From: Lampris incognitus
Taxonomy: Eukaryota > Chordata > Actinopteri > Lampriformes > Lampridae
Reading direction: 5' to 3'
Length of the DNA stretch: 64,000 nucleotides
NCBI RefSeq assembly: GCF_029633865.1
Contig: NC_079211.1
Location: forward strand, 149,932,749-149,996,748
Shown here: piece by piece, positions 42,401 to 54,500 of the stretch
How the letters are laid out: each line of letters starts with the position of its first letter
Numbering within the stretch: the stretch's first letter is position 1
Position numbers and translations under genes: made by a program
The notes under the pieces: generated by a model
The model's input: only the letters and a program-made list of their open reading frames with translations
What the model was told of the DNA's origin: nothing
Database searches by the model: none

Positions 42401-43460
42401 GACCAGACTCTTATGCTGCTGTGTCAATAAAACGTATAATTCTGATGCGCTGGATTCAAAGCAGCACCACCTAGTGGAGAAGTCACGACACGCCACGGGT
42501 CACGGCACGTCCTATGTTGGCAAGATGAGGGCCGGATGTGGCTCAATTGTAGCCGAGTTGAGGCAGCCAGCCACACTCACTCTGAGTCAACGCCGTCATT
42601 GAAAACCAGATGTGGACCATATCCGGGCCAAAGATACTTTCCTATTTCCTCTTTTTTAACGCCCCCAATTGATCTTCGATCATTAATCATTTTACTCTAA
42701 ATTAGTTCAGATTTGTTGGAACTTTATGATAGGAACCACTGCAGTATCGTCATCATGTTAAGCTCCCTCATCGCGAACCGGTCCGCTTCAAAAGCAGAGG
42801 GGTGGGTGTTCGGGGGAGTGGGGGGGGGGGTATTACAGGGGTCTCCGATAGCACACACATCTGGGCCTGATCTTGGCCACGTTTGGTACTTACGGATCAG
42901 TTACGGCACTGGCAACTGTTCTGCGGGCCAGACGTGGCCCCAAACGTAACGAACCGGGCTCGACTTGGGTTACAGCACATCTATGTGGGCCAGATGTGAC
43001 TGAGTCGCGGCACTCACACGCGCCCTGAGTCAACGCCGTCACTCAAGACCAAACGTGGGCCGTAACAGAACTGCAGATGTGGGCCGTATTCGGGCCAAAG
43101 GTTCTTTGCTATCTGGGGCAGGTTACCGCAGAGGCTGATCTTTGGGTTGCGCTTTAAAATGAAAGTCTGCGTGTGTCGTGTATCAGCTGAAACTGCAGGT
43201 TTCAGCAGGGGCAGTTTCTCGTGTCGGTACATGATGGGCAGGTTGCTCACTCATGTTGTGCTGCTGCTGGTCGCACGCAACCGCTGCGTTTCCGCCGAAG
43301 GCAGAAGGCAGCCGAGCTGTCACCGCACTGCTCACGAAGAGCTCCCGTAGCACAGACTTGTGCCGCCCAGCTCACGAAGAGCTCCCGTAGCACAGACTTG
43401 TGCCGCCCAGCTCCATCAGCTATTCATCGCCACTGAACGAATTAGCCCGTTTTTCCAGTA
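42401..43460. repeat. Diverged CpG-rich repeats; copy of the 40.6-41.2 kb repeat
   Basis: 42,640-42,860 matches 40,640-40,742 plus 41,084-41,235 (TTTTACTC, GATTTGTTGGAAC, TTCAAAAGCAGAGGGGTGGG, GTATTACAGGGGTC). GATGTGGGCC/GGGCCAAAG blocks at 42,540-43,110 resemble those at 54,940-55,350. A 43-bp direct repeat (CAGCTCACGAAGAGCTCCCG) lies near 43,330-43,420. No coding gene is seen. Confidence 0.5.
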
Positions 43461-43752
43461 TATCAAGCATTGTAATGCACCGTCGAACCCCCCCCCCCTC
43501 ACACACCCCCACCCAACAAAGAAAAGGTGAAAGGTCAGGTTGTGTCACACTTTGCGATGGGTGATGACTTTTATGACGTGCCAGCCACGTAAAGGTTTTT
43601 ACCCAGGCATGTAAGCGATGCATCACTGGCGGAACGAGTCCTTCAAAACTCGACGGACCGAATCCCACGAGGCTCGCAGCGCGTCCAGACCGGAACTCGA
43701 AGGCGGCACCGCCGACGTCACGGGCGTGAGAAAAGCCTATTTACTGGTCGCC

Positions 43753-43760
43753 TTTATAAG
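43753..43760 (+). promoter_or_regulatory. Candidate TATA box of the IL-1-family gene
   Basis: TTTATAAG lies about 30 bp upstream of a likely transcription start near 43,785. A candidate first exon ending in a strong donor at 43,892 follows. This is an inference; the link to the coding exons 3.9 kb downstream is not proven. Confidence 0.45.
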
Positions 43761-43784
43761 AGTGGGCCGCCGTTTCAGCGCCAC

Positions 43785-43892
43785 GCAACCGTTCGCTTAC
43801 CGGGACTCTACCGGCAAACTCTCACCAACCAACTCCAGCCGTCCACCTGCTGACGCAGCGCATCGTTTCACACAGACGTCCTGCAGGAGAAG
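43785..43892 (+). other. Candidate non-coding first exon of the IL-1-family gene
   Basis: About 108 bp from the predicted start to CAGGAGAAG|GTAAGCGG, a near-consensus splice donor. It has no ATG. The next acceptor in the same direction that opens a conserved frame is at 47,804. Start position and splicing are inferred. Confidence 0.4.
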
Positions 43893-43904
43893 GTAAGCGG
43901 TCTG

Positions 43905-44733
43905 CCTCTCGGGCTGCATCTCGGGCTGCGTCTCGGTCTGCGTCTCGGGCTGCATCTCGGGCTGCATCTCGGTCTGCATCTCGGTCTGCCTCTCGGGCTG
44001 CCTCTCGGTCTGCCTCTCGGGCTGCATCTCGGTCTGCATCTCGGTCTGCCTCTCGGGCTGCGTCTCGGGCTGCATCTCGGTCTGCATCTCGGTCTGCCTC
44101 TCGGGCTGCATCTCGGGCTGCATCTCGGTCTGCATCTCGGTCTGCATCTCGGTCTGCCTCTCGGGCTGCGTCTCGGGCTGCGTCTCGGTCTGCCTCTCGG
44201 TCTGCCTCTCGGTCTGCGTCTCGGTCTGCGTCTCGGTCTGCATTTCGGTCTGCCTCTCGGGCTGCCTCTCAGTCTGCATCTCGGTCTGCATCTCGGGCTG
44301 CATCTCGGTCTGCATCTCGGTCTGCCTCTCGGGCTGCCTCTCGGTCTGCCTTTCGGGCTGCATCTCGGTCTTCATCTCGGTCTGCCTCTCGGGCTGCGTC
44401 TCGGGCTGCATCTCGGTCTGCCTCTCGGTCTGCCTCTCGGGCTGCATCTCGGGCTACATCTCGGTCTGCATCTCGGTCTGCCTCTCGGGCTGCGTCTCGG
44501 GCTGCGTCTCGGTCTGCCTCTCGGTCTGCCTCTCGGTCTGCGTCTCGGTCTGCGTCTCGGTCTGCATTTCGGTCTGCCTCTCGGGCTGCCTCTCAGTCTG
44601 CATCTCGGTCTGCATTTCGGTCTGCCTCTCGGGCTGCCTCTCGGTCTGCATCTCGGTCTGCATTTCGGTCTGCCTCTCGGGCTGCCTCTCGGTCTGCATC
44701 TCGGTCTGCATCTCGGTCTGCATCTCGGTCCGG
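43905..44733. repeat. 12-bp minisatellite (TCTGCATCTCGG)
   Basis: About 69 units. The second and sixth to seventh positions vary (TCTGC or GCTGC; ATC, CTC or GTC). Blocks of variants recur about 345 bp apart (44,155-44,300 and 44,500-44,640), so there is higher-order structure. The MQTE/RQPE frames on the minus strand are artefacts. Confidence 0.92.
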
Positions 44734-45046
44734 CACGTCCGGATGCGACGCCTAATTAGACGTCGTTACGTTTTGCGCAGCGCTCGTTGCAAACGCAGAT
44801 ACGCGCGCCTTGTCCGCGCGTTGCGCCGCGGCGGCGCGTGCAGAACGGATGTCTGCGTATCGCGTGTCGTCTATCATTCACATGTAGAAGCGCTTATGTC
44901 GGCTCCTCGTCATCCCATCTCAACGGGACGAACGAAGTGGACTGTCCGCAGGCTGCGCCTTAGACTGCGCAGCACTTGCGCCAACATTTGTGCAGAATTA
45001 TGACAGTTTTCAGCAAAGAAAAGCGCGTTTCGTGGCCATACGACAC

Positions 45047-45835
45047 ATGCAGCAGAAAATGCAACAGGACATGCAGCAGAACATGCAGCAGAACATGCAA
45101 CAGGACATGCAGCAGAACATGCAACAGGACATGCAACAGAACATGCAGCAGAACATGCAGCAGAACATGCAACAGGACATGCAGCAGAACATGCAACAGG
45201 ACATGCAACAGGACATGCAACAGAACATGCAACAGGACATGCAACAGAACATGCAACAGGACATGCAACAGGACATGCAACAGAACATGCAACAGGACAT
45301 GCAGCAGAACATGCAACAGAACATGCAACAGGACATGCAGCAGAACATGCAGCAGAACATGCAACAGGACATGCAACAGGACATGCAACAGAACATGCAA
45401 CAGGACATGCAACAGGACATGCAGCAGAACATGCAGCAGAACATGCAGCAGAACATGCAACAGGACATGCAGCAGAACATGCAACAGGACATGCAACAGA
45501 ACATGCAGCAGAACATGCAGCAGGACATGCAACAGGACATGCGGCAGAACATGCAACAGGACATGCAACAGAACATGCAACAGGACATGCAGCAGAACAT
45601 GCAACAGGACATGCAACAGGACATGCAACAGAACATGCAACAGGACGTGCAGCAGAACATGCAACAGAACATGCAACAGGACATGCAGCAGAACATGCAG
45701 CAGAACATGCAACAGGACATGCAACAGGACATGCAACAGGACATGCAACAGGACATGCAGCAGAACATGGAACAGGACATGCAGCAGAACATGCAGCAGA
45801 ACATGCAACAGGACATGCAACAGAACATGCAACGA
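45047..45835. repeat. 12-bp minisatellite (ATGCARCARRAC)
   Basis: About 66 units, GAC and AAC variants mixed. No unit contains a stop in five or six frames, which explains the roughly 300-codon frames here (MQQD/MQQN, CNRT/CSRT, VLLH, CCMF). I reject all of them as genes. Confidence 0.92.
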
Positions 45836-46055
45836 GATGCGTTTAACCTGCCCGTAATCCGTACCGCAAAGGCTGCACGGCGTTGTAAGGTGAGGCTGCC
45901 GCGCTGCATATGCGGCGTGGTCGCGTCTCATATTAAGCTTTTCTAATTCACACCAACGGAACAAGTACCGGTGGCACGCTGCGGGCTGTCGCTTCTGGGC
46001 ACACGTGCCTCCAGCACGTCGGCGTTCCGAATCCCTGCAGCGCAGCGGACACGGA

Positions 46056-46175
46056 GCGGGCAGCGGCGGGCAGCGGCGGGCAGCGGCGGGCAGCGGCGGG
46101 CAGCGGCGGGCAGCGGCGGGCAGCGGCGGGCAGCGGCGGGCAGCGGCGGGCAGCGGCGGGCAGCGGCGGGCAGCG
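46056..46175. repeat. 10-bp minisatellite (CAGCGGCGGG)
   Basis: About 12 perfect units, G-rich on the plus strand and able in principle to form G-quadruplexes. Confidence 0.92.
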
Positions 46176-46351
46176 GTCGCCCTGTTTGTTGGGCTGTATT
46201 CTCAGGGCAGTTCTGACGCCTGTGACCCAACGCGGGACTTGCCCGGGTTGGGTCACGCCGGTAGTCCGGATGATCACCCGCAGCTGTTTAGGAACACGCA
46301 GCGACCGACCGGTCCGGGGACGTGATCTGCACGTTAACGAGTTGGAAAGTT

Positions 46352-46355
<4 letters not shown>

Positions 46356-46430
<75 letters not shown>
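46356..46430. repeat. AT microsatellite
   Basis: About 37 AT units. Confidence 0.95.
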
Positions 46431-46435
<5 letters not shown>

Positions 46436-46479
46436 CAATGTTAGAAAAAGCTTTTGTTTTTCTTTTTTTCAAATGGGTT

Positions 46480-46640
46480 CGGCCCTGTGACGGCCCTGTG
46501 GCGGCCTGTCCAGGGTGTGTCCCCCGCCTGCCGCCCAGTGGCTGCTGGGAGAGGCTCCAGCATCCCAGGGTGAGCGGTTGGGATGATGCATGATGGATGG
46601 ATGGATGGATGGACGGATGGACGGACGGACGGACGGACGA
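46480..46640 (+). mobile_element. Family-1 SINE 3' fragment with ATGG/ACGG tail
   Basis: GGCGGCCTGTCCAGGGTG to AGGCTCCAGCATCCC and a tetranucleotide tail. Head and body are absent. Confidence 0.75.
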
Positions 46641-47028
46641 AAGCGTTTGTCTCCGCGCGTCGGTCTCGAGACGCGGCTCGTGCAGTAGGGGATTTGTCCA
46701 CCACAGGAAGTCCGGCATGTCGGCACCGTGCGTGCCGGGGAACGCCTGGCACGCTGGACGCCCCCGCGTGACAGTCGACGCGTCGTGTCTCCGCGCCCCC
46801 TGGAGTAAATCCAGCATGCAGAGCGCAGCCCAGCGGCCGCAGCCCGCAGGCGCGTTATAACGGTGCACAGCGCACACCCCCACACACACACACACACATG
46901 ACACAAAGCGCCATAACGGATCAGCGCGACGCCGCCCGCACGCCCCCACCTTCACCAGTCTCAACACTTAACGAATTAAAGAAACACAACGCTGACCTGA
47001 GAGAGCCAACAAAACACACTTTGTGGGG

Positions 47029-47470
47029 GCGTCCGGGTGGCGTGGCGGTCTATTCCGTCGCCTAACAACACGGGGATCGCCGGTTCGAATCCCCGTGTTC
47101 CCTCCGGCTTGGTCGGGCGTCCCTACAGACACAATTGGCGGTGTCTGCGGGTGGGAAGCCGGATGTGGGTATGTGTCCTGGTCGCTGCACTAGCGCCTCC
47201 TCTGGTCGGTCGGTCGGTCGGCCGGTCGGTTGTGGCGCCTGTTGGGGGGGGGGGGGGGATAGCGCGATCCTCCCACGTGCTACGTCCCCCTGGTGAAACT
47301 CCTCACCGTCAGGTGAAAAGAAGCGGCTGGCGACTCCACATGTATGGGAGGAGGCACGTGGTAGTCTGCAGCCCTCCCCGGATCAGCAGAGGGGGCGGAG
47401 CAGAGACCGGGACGGCTCGGAAGAGTGGGGTAACTGGCCGGATACAACTGGGGAGAAGAGGAGGGGACCC
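47029..47470 (+). mobile_element. tRNA-derived SINE, family 2
   Basis: Head GGGCGTCCGGGTGGCGTGGC (box A) and CGGTTCGAATCC (box B), then the family body. The GGTCGGTC and G-run parts are expanded. The tail continues as a CCCCTCACCC-type tract to 47,648. Confidence 0.85.
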
Positions 47471-47648
47471 CCCGCTCCCCCTCACCCCTCTCTCCTCTCC
47501 CCCTCACCCCCTCACCCCTCTCCCCCCTCCCCTCTCCCCCTCTCCCCCTCACCCCTCTCCCCTCTCCCCCTCACCCCCTCTCCCCCTCACCCCTCTCCCC
47601 CTCACCCCTCTTCCCCTCTCCCCCTCACCCCTCTCCCCCTCTCCCCAG
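47471..47648. repeat. CCCCTCACCCCTCTC pyrimidine tract
   Basis: Irregular tandem CCCCTC/ACCCCTCTC units, strongly strand-asymmetric and potentially triplex-forming. Confidence 0.85.
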
Positions 47649-47804
47649 CCCCAAGGCTCAGTTGGCTAAACTTCAGCGTTTCCTTGACAGAACCCCCTGA
47701 GACCCGAGTCCTGCCCATCGTGTATTAAGGGCTGGCTGCCGGGATCGGGGCTCTTTAGGGAACCTTCCTCTGTAACCTGGCGACTGTGTCTTGCTCTCCG
47801 ACAG

Positions 47805-47955
47805 CACAACGTCCCAATCTGCCGCAGCCTTTGAGCCATGTCGCCTTACCAATGTGAGCTGGTGACCAAGGACGGGAGGCACGCGTTCGTCCAGAGGAGC
47901 AACAAAGCCCTGGAGCTGGTGGTCAAGACCAGACAGGGATCCAAACGCCCGAAAG
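47805..47955 (+). CDS. IL-1-family gene, first coding exon
   Basis: The acceptor is CTTGCTCTCCGACAG (47,790-47,804), followed by 33 nt of 5' UTR and the ATG at 47,838. No in-frame ATG lies upstream in the exon. The donor is GAAAG|GTAACG at 47,955/47,956, phase 1. The exon covers the first strands of the trefoil. Confidence 0.65.
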
Positions 47956-50900
47956 GTAACGCCGCACGTCTTTCTGCACAGCCCAACCAAGCGTGGTCTG
48001 CTGAGCTGTGCTGTGCTGTGCTGTGCTGTGCTGTGCTGTGGGGTGTGGTGTGGTGTGTTGCGGTGTGTGGTGTGGGGTGTGTTGTGGTGTGGTGTGGTGT
48101 GGTGTGTTGTGGTGTGGTGTGTTGTGTTGTGTTGTGTTGCGGTGTGGTGCGGTGTGTTGTGTTGTGTTGTGTTGTGTTGCGGTGTGTGGTGTGGTGTGTT
48201 GTGGTGTGGTGTGGTGTGTTTGTGTTGTGTTGTGTTGTGTTGTGTTGTGTTGTGTTGTGGTGTGTTGTGTTGTGTTGTGTTGCGGTGTGTGGTGTGGTGT
48301 GTTGTGGTGTGGTGTGTTGTGTTGTGTTCTGTTGTGTTGCGGTGTGTGGTGTGGTGTGTTGTGGTGTGGTGTGGTGTGTTGTGTTGTGTTGCGGTGTGTG
48401 GTGTGGTGTGTTGTGGTGTGGTGTGTTGTGTTGTGTTCTGTTGTGTTGCGGTGTGTGGTGTGGTGTGTTGTGGTGTGTTGTGTTGTGGTGTGGTGTGGTG
48501 TGGTGTGTTGTGTTGTGTTGTGTTGTGTTGTGTTGTGTTGCGGTGTGTGGTGTGGTGTGTTGTGGTGTGGTGTGTTGTGTTGTGTTGTGTTGTGTTCTGT
48601 TGTGTTGCGGTGTGTGGTGTGGTGTGTTGCGGTGTGTGGTGTGTTGTGTTGTGTTGTGTTGCGTTGTGTGGTGTGGTGTGTTGTGTTGTGGTGTGTTGTG
48701 TTGTGTTGTGTTCTGTTCTGTTGTGTTGCGGTGTGTGGTGTGGTGTGTTGTGGTGTGGTGTGTTGTGTTGTGTTGTGCTGTGCGGTGCTGTGCGGTGCTG
48801 TGCGGTGCGGTGGTGTGGTGTGGTGTGGTGTGTTGTGTTGTGTTGTGTTGTGTTCTGTTGTGTTGCGGTGTGTGGTGTGGTTTGTTGTGGTGTGGTGTGG
48901 TGTGTTGTGTTGTGCTGTGCGGTGCTGTGCGGTGCTGTGCGGTGCGGTGCGGTGGTGTGGTGTGGTGTGGTGTGTTGTGTTGTGTTGTGTTGTGTTGTGT
49001 TGTGTTGCGGTGTGTGGTGTGGTGTGTTGTGGTGTGTTGTGCTGTGCGGTGCTGTGCGGTGCTGTGCGGTGCGGTGGTTTGGTGTGGTGTGTTGTGTTGT
49101 GTTCTGTTGTGTTGTGTTGTGTTGCGGTGTGTGGTGTGGTGTGTTGTGGTGTGGTGTGTTGTGTTGTGTTGTGTTGCGGTGTGTGGTGTGGTGTGTTGTG
49201 GTGTGGTGTGGTGTGGTGTGGTGTGGTGTGTTGTGTTGTGTTGTGTTGCGGTGTGTGGTGTGGTGTGTTGTGGTGTGGTGTGGTGTGTTTGTGTTGTGTT
49301 GCATAAGGTTTAGATAAACTAGTGCTCTAATCAGCGGCGTGGACTCGAGCCGCTGTGAATCTGACTTGAGGCGGTTAATTTGATGACGTCAGACGCGACG
49401 TGAAACAGAGCAGACTTCGGCTTGTCCTTCAGCAGCTGGGACTCGTGATCTATGTGAGACTGGTGACCAGGTTACTGACTCACGGGTCCTAATCCCAGTT
49501 CGGCTCAACCGAAACAAAACAGGAAGTAACATTAAGGACGTCCGGGTGGCGCGGCGGTCTATTCCGTCGCCTACCAACACGGGGGTCGCCGGTTCGAATC
49601 CCCGTGTTGCCTCCGGCTTGGCCGGGCGTCCCTACAGACACAGTTGGCCGTGTGTGCGGGTGGGAAGCCGGATGTGGGTATGTGTCCTGGTCGCTGCACT
49701 AGCGCCTCCTCTGGTCGGCTGGGGCGCCAGTTCGGGGGGGAATAGCGTCATCCTTCCACGCGCTACGTCCCCCTGGTGAAACTCCTCACTGTCAGGTGAA
49801 AAGAAGCGGCTGGTGACTCCACATGTATGGGAGGAGGCATGTGGTAGTCTGCAGCCCTCCCGGGATCAGCGGAGGGGGTGGAGCAGAGACCGGGACGGCT
49901 CGGAAGAGTGGGGTGACTGGCCGGATACACTTGGGGAGAAAAAGGGGGACCCCCCCGGGGGGGACCCCCCCCCTGAAGAAATAAAGATCGTAATAAGAAT
50001 CATCTGACACATCCTGTTAGTTTAAGACGCTCCACTACTCGTGACGTGAAGGACTGGAGAATTCCAGTTAAGGACTCCTGGTGTGAGACTTGAGCATCTC
50101 TACTCGGGACCTTCTGTTTTAGGACTTGAGGCGTACTTCTTCCCCCCGCCCCCGCGAGGCAACGGGAGAGGCAGGGTGGTGTCTGAGAAAGCCGTTGGGT
50201 GGAGGAGCCGCTTCACCCGCTTTAAAAAAAACAAAACATATGCCGGCGTGTTCTTAAGCAAGGCACCAAACCCCCCCCCACCACCACCAACCCCCCTCCC
50301 CCCTCCCCAGGGCCCCCAGCGGCGGAGGCCCGAGGCGTAGGAGTCACAAGCCACACCCCGCCTTCACTGGGGAAGAACAGCCCAGGCGGAGGCAGGACAA
50401 GTTCCAACTCGGGCGACCTGACGGTGATGACATCCGGACTCATGCGGTGGCACCGAGTCACCCGGTCGAGCCCCCAGGACGGCCCCGGTAACGTCACCAA
50501 AGGCAGGCGTGTTGACAGCCCGTGAATGAATGGACGGACGAATGAATGAATGAATGAATAAGTGGATGAATGAATAAATGAATGGACGAATGAATGAATG
50601 AATGGATGAATGAATGAATGAATGAATGAATGAATGGATGGATGAATGAATAAATGAATGGACGAATGAATGGATGGATGGATGAATGAATGAATGAATG
50701 AATGAATGGATGGATGAATGAATAAATGAATGGACGAATGAATGGATGGATGAATGAATGAATGAATGGATGGATGGATGAATGAATGAATGAATGGATG
50801 GATGAATGAATAAATGAATGGACGAATGAATGAATGAATGGATGGATGAATGAATAAATGAATGGACGAATGAATGGATGGATGAATGAATGAATGGATA

Positions 50901-51529
50901 AATGAATGAATGAATGGATGGATGAATGAATGGATGGATGAATGAATGAATGAACGAACGAATGAATGAATGAACGAATGGACGAATGAACGAATGGACG
51001 GATGAATGAATGGATGGATGAATGAATGGATGGATGGATGAATAATGAATGGATGAATGAATGGATGGATGGATGGATGAATAATGAATGGATGGATGGA
51101 TGAATGAATACCTTTATTTGTCATTGCACAGCTGTGCAACGACATTAAGTGCAACTCCTCAGTGGTACAAACTACAAATTAGAATATACACAATTAGTCA
51201 AAATACAAATTAGAATATACGCAATTGGTCAAAATACAAATTAGAATATACACAATTAGTCAAAATACAAATTAGAATATACGCAATTAGTCAAAATACA
51301 AATGAGAATATACGCAATTAGTCAAAATACAAATTAGAATATACGCAATTAGTCAAAATACAAATTAGAATATACACAATTAGTCAAAATACAAATTAGA
51401 ATATACACAATTAGTCAAAATACAAATTAGAATATACACAATTAGTCAAAATACAAATCGACACACATTTGCAGCACAATCAACATGCAGATAGTGTAAG
51501 TAATATGGGTCAGACATGAGAAATAGTGG

Positions 51530-51588
<59 letters not shown>

Positions 51589-54500
51589 TGTGTTGCTCCG
51601 ACCCGCCTCAGCACCTTCTACTGCACGTGCCTACTGTACAGGTGTTGCTGCAGTTTCGGGACGTTTCTGCAACCTTGGACTTTAACAGAGTTCAGTTCTG
51701 TAATGGCACTTGTGTAGAAACTGGGGCGGCGCGGTGGTTAACCACACAGCAAGAAGGTCCTGGGTTCGAACCCCGGGATGGTCCAACCTTGGGGGTCGTC
51801 CCGGGTCGTCCTCTGTGTGGAGTTTGCATGTTCTCCCCGTGTCTGCGTGGGTTTCCCCCGGGGGCTCCGGTTTCCTCCCACAGTCCAAAGACATGTAGGT
51901 CAGGTGACTCAAAGACATGTAGGTCAGGTGACTCAAAGACATGTAGGTCAGGTGACTCAAAGACATGTAGGTCAGGTGACTCAAAGACATGTAGGTCAGG
52001 TGACTCAAAGACATGTAGGTCAGGTGACTCAAAGACATGTAGGTCAGGTGACTCAAAGACCTGTAGGTCAGGTGACTCAAAGACATGTAGGTCAGGTGAC
52101 TCAAAGACATGTAGGTCAGGTGACTCAAAGACATGTAGGTCAGGTGACTCAAAGACATGTAGGTCAGGTGGATTGGCCGTACTACATTGTCCCTAGGTGT
52201 GAATCTGTGTGTGTGTGTGTGTGGGGGGGGGGCTGTGTGATGGCCCGGCGGCCTCTCCAGGGTGTCTGTCACCCAGTGGCTGCTGGGATAGGCTCCAGCA
52301 TCCCCGCGACCCTGAGAGCAGGATAAGCGGTTCGGATAACGGATGGACGGATGGGTAGACACTGTTCAAAAGTGTGGAAGCACGGGCCTTGAAATACCTA
52401 TAGCGCCTCTCAGAGGGCAGCAGGGTGAAAGGGTGGATGCCTGGGTGAGATAAGTCCTTGATTATGTTTGCGGTCCGACGTAGGCAGCGGGGTCTGTATA
52501 GGTCCTCAAGAGGAGGTAGCTGTGGGCCAGTGGTTCACTCTGTGCTGACGTCATCACTCTGTGCAGCGCTTCCTTATCAGCCACACACAGTGCACCTGGC
52601 ATACCACACTAAGACGCCGTAAGTGAGGACACCAGCAGCGGCTGGGACAAATGACCTCTCCTCAGTGTCCTTAGGAAGTACAGCTGCTGCTGTGCCTTCT
52701 TCCCCAGGGGAGATGTATGTCCATGTGAGGTCCTGGGAGACGTGTGCCAAGGAATCTGTGTGCTCGATATAGCGAGAGACTGTCGCCGGGCACAAAGCCC
52801 GGCCTGGGCTTTGTGCCCGGGATTCGTGTCAGAGACTCTCAACCCACCTGGTCCCAATCCAGACTGTCGTTTGACTCGCATCGGTGATATGTTGCAAGCT
52901 AAGACTAAACTTAGAGTGTGGTGAAGAGTGAAGAGTGTTTAGTGAAGCCACAGCCCTCGTTTCATTTTTAACATGCGCCTGCACGTTGGTTTTAATGACA
53001 ATAAAATTGAATTGAATTGAATTGAAAACTAAGTAGGACTTAACTAAACTAACTAAGTACTAACTAAACACTGAACTAAGACTTAACTAAACTAAGTACT
53101 AACTAACTAAACACTGAACTAAGACTTAACTAAACTAAGTACTAACTAACTAAACACTGAACTAAGACTTAACTAAACTAACTAAGTACTAACTAAACAC
53201 TGAACTAAGACTTAACTAAACTAAGTACTAACTAACTAAACACTAAACTAAGACATAACTAAACTAAGTACTAACTAACTAACTAACTAAACACTGAACT
53301 AAGACTTAACTAAACTAAGTACTAACTAAGCACTGAACTAAGACTTAACTAAACTAAGTAATAACTAACTAAGCACTGAACTAAGACTTAACTAAACTAA
53401 GTACTAACTAACTAAACACTGAACTAAGACTTAACTAAACTAAGTACTAACTAAGCACTGAACTAAGACTTAACTAAACTAAGTACTAACTAACTAAGCA
53501 CTGAACTAAGACTTAACTAAACTAAGTACTAACTAACTAAACACTGAACAAAGACTTAACTAAAGTAAGTCCTAACTAACTAACTAACTAACTAAACACT
53601 GAACTAAGACTTAACTAAACTAAGTACTAAAATCTGTGGGTTTTAGTGGCATGTATAACGGAGTGTCGTTAGCATAAAAATAGTGGAGCACGTCGTGATT
53701 TTGAATGACCCGGCCGGTTAATCAATACTTTCACTTAAGGAGGAATTTCTTATTTTCCTTACTCTTCCACAGAGGTGTATGTCCTGCTCAGAGGGCAGCC
53801 AGAAAACCAACCAGCAATGGAACAACTGTTTGCAAGGACTCATGTTTATTCAGTCTTTGTTAACGTGTCTCTATGTTCTTCTTTTTCACAGTGGAAGTCT
53901 TCACAAGTTCTGTGCCCCAAAACATGGAAAAACTGGCTTTCTGTTTCCAATATAACAAAAAAACATATTTACCAAAGGTGGATAACGGAGCAGTGAAGGT
54001 AAATATCAACCTCTGGTGAAATCATTTTATTTTTTACTACTTTATTAGCCCCCGTGGGGCAATTCTTTCTCTGTATTTAACCCATCCTAGCTGTGTAGAT
54101 AGGAGCAGTGGGAAATTAGCATTCTTTTTCCAGTGACAACACTTTGAAGATCAGAGAGAATTAATTTTATATACTATATATATATATCACTTTATTAAAA
54201 GACGCACTCGGCGGTAGGGAATGTGCTCAACAAATGGGTTTCCCAGAAAGCATTTCGCTTACTGAAATGTCTTTCAGCAAGACAGAGAATCCCTTGACCC
54301 CCACTTTCACCTCGCTCGCCAATGTCCATGGAGCGAGGCAAGATACAAAAACCGACAATCCTCCATTCATGAGGAGTTTCAATTTTCATAATTTTTATAT
54401 GTATTAAATTGTTTCACCCACTGACTGTTAGTGGCGTTAGTAAATGAATGACAAAGCCCATAGGTGTTGTTTTTCTCTTATCTGTACATGATTTTACTCC

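Noticed and set aside
43797..44723. MQTE/RQPE repeat protein on the minus strand
   Set aside because: Reading of a 12-bp array; no unique N- or C-terminal domain.
44976..45964. Roughly 300-codon open frames (MQQD, CNRT, VLLH, CCMF repeats)
   Set aside because: They exist in most frames only because the 12-bp unit lacks stops. No promoter, splice site or unique sequence supports a protein.
47673..49317. Frames of more than 430 codons on both strands
   Set aside because: Composition artefact of the GTGTT-type satellite.
50222..51154. Ile-His-Ser/Phe-rich 310-codon frame
   Set aside because: Tetranucleotide array read in one frame.
51105..53027. Single LINE with 5' inversion (twin priming)
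   Set aside because: The left part has its own 3' UTR and TTCA tail, so these are two LINE ends, not one inverted copy.
53773..53860. Extra exon of the IL-1-family gene after a good acceptor at 53,772
   Set aside because: No donor keeps the phase, and the remaining intron would be only about 35-65 nt. Direct joining of 47,955 to 53,892 is in phase and gives a normal-length trefoil.
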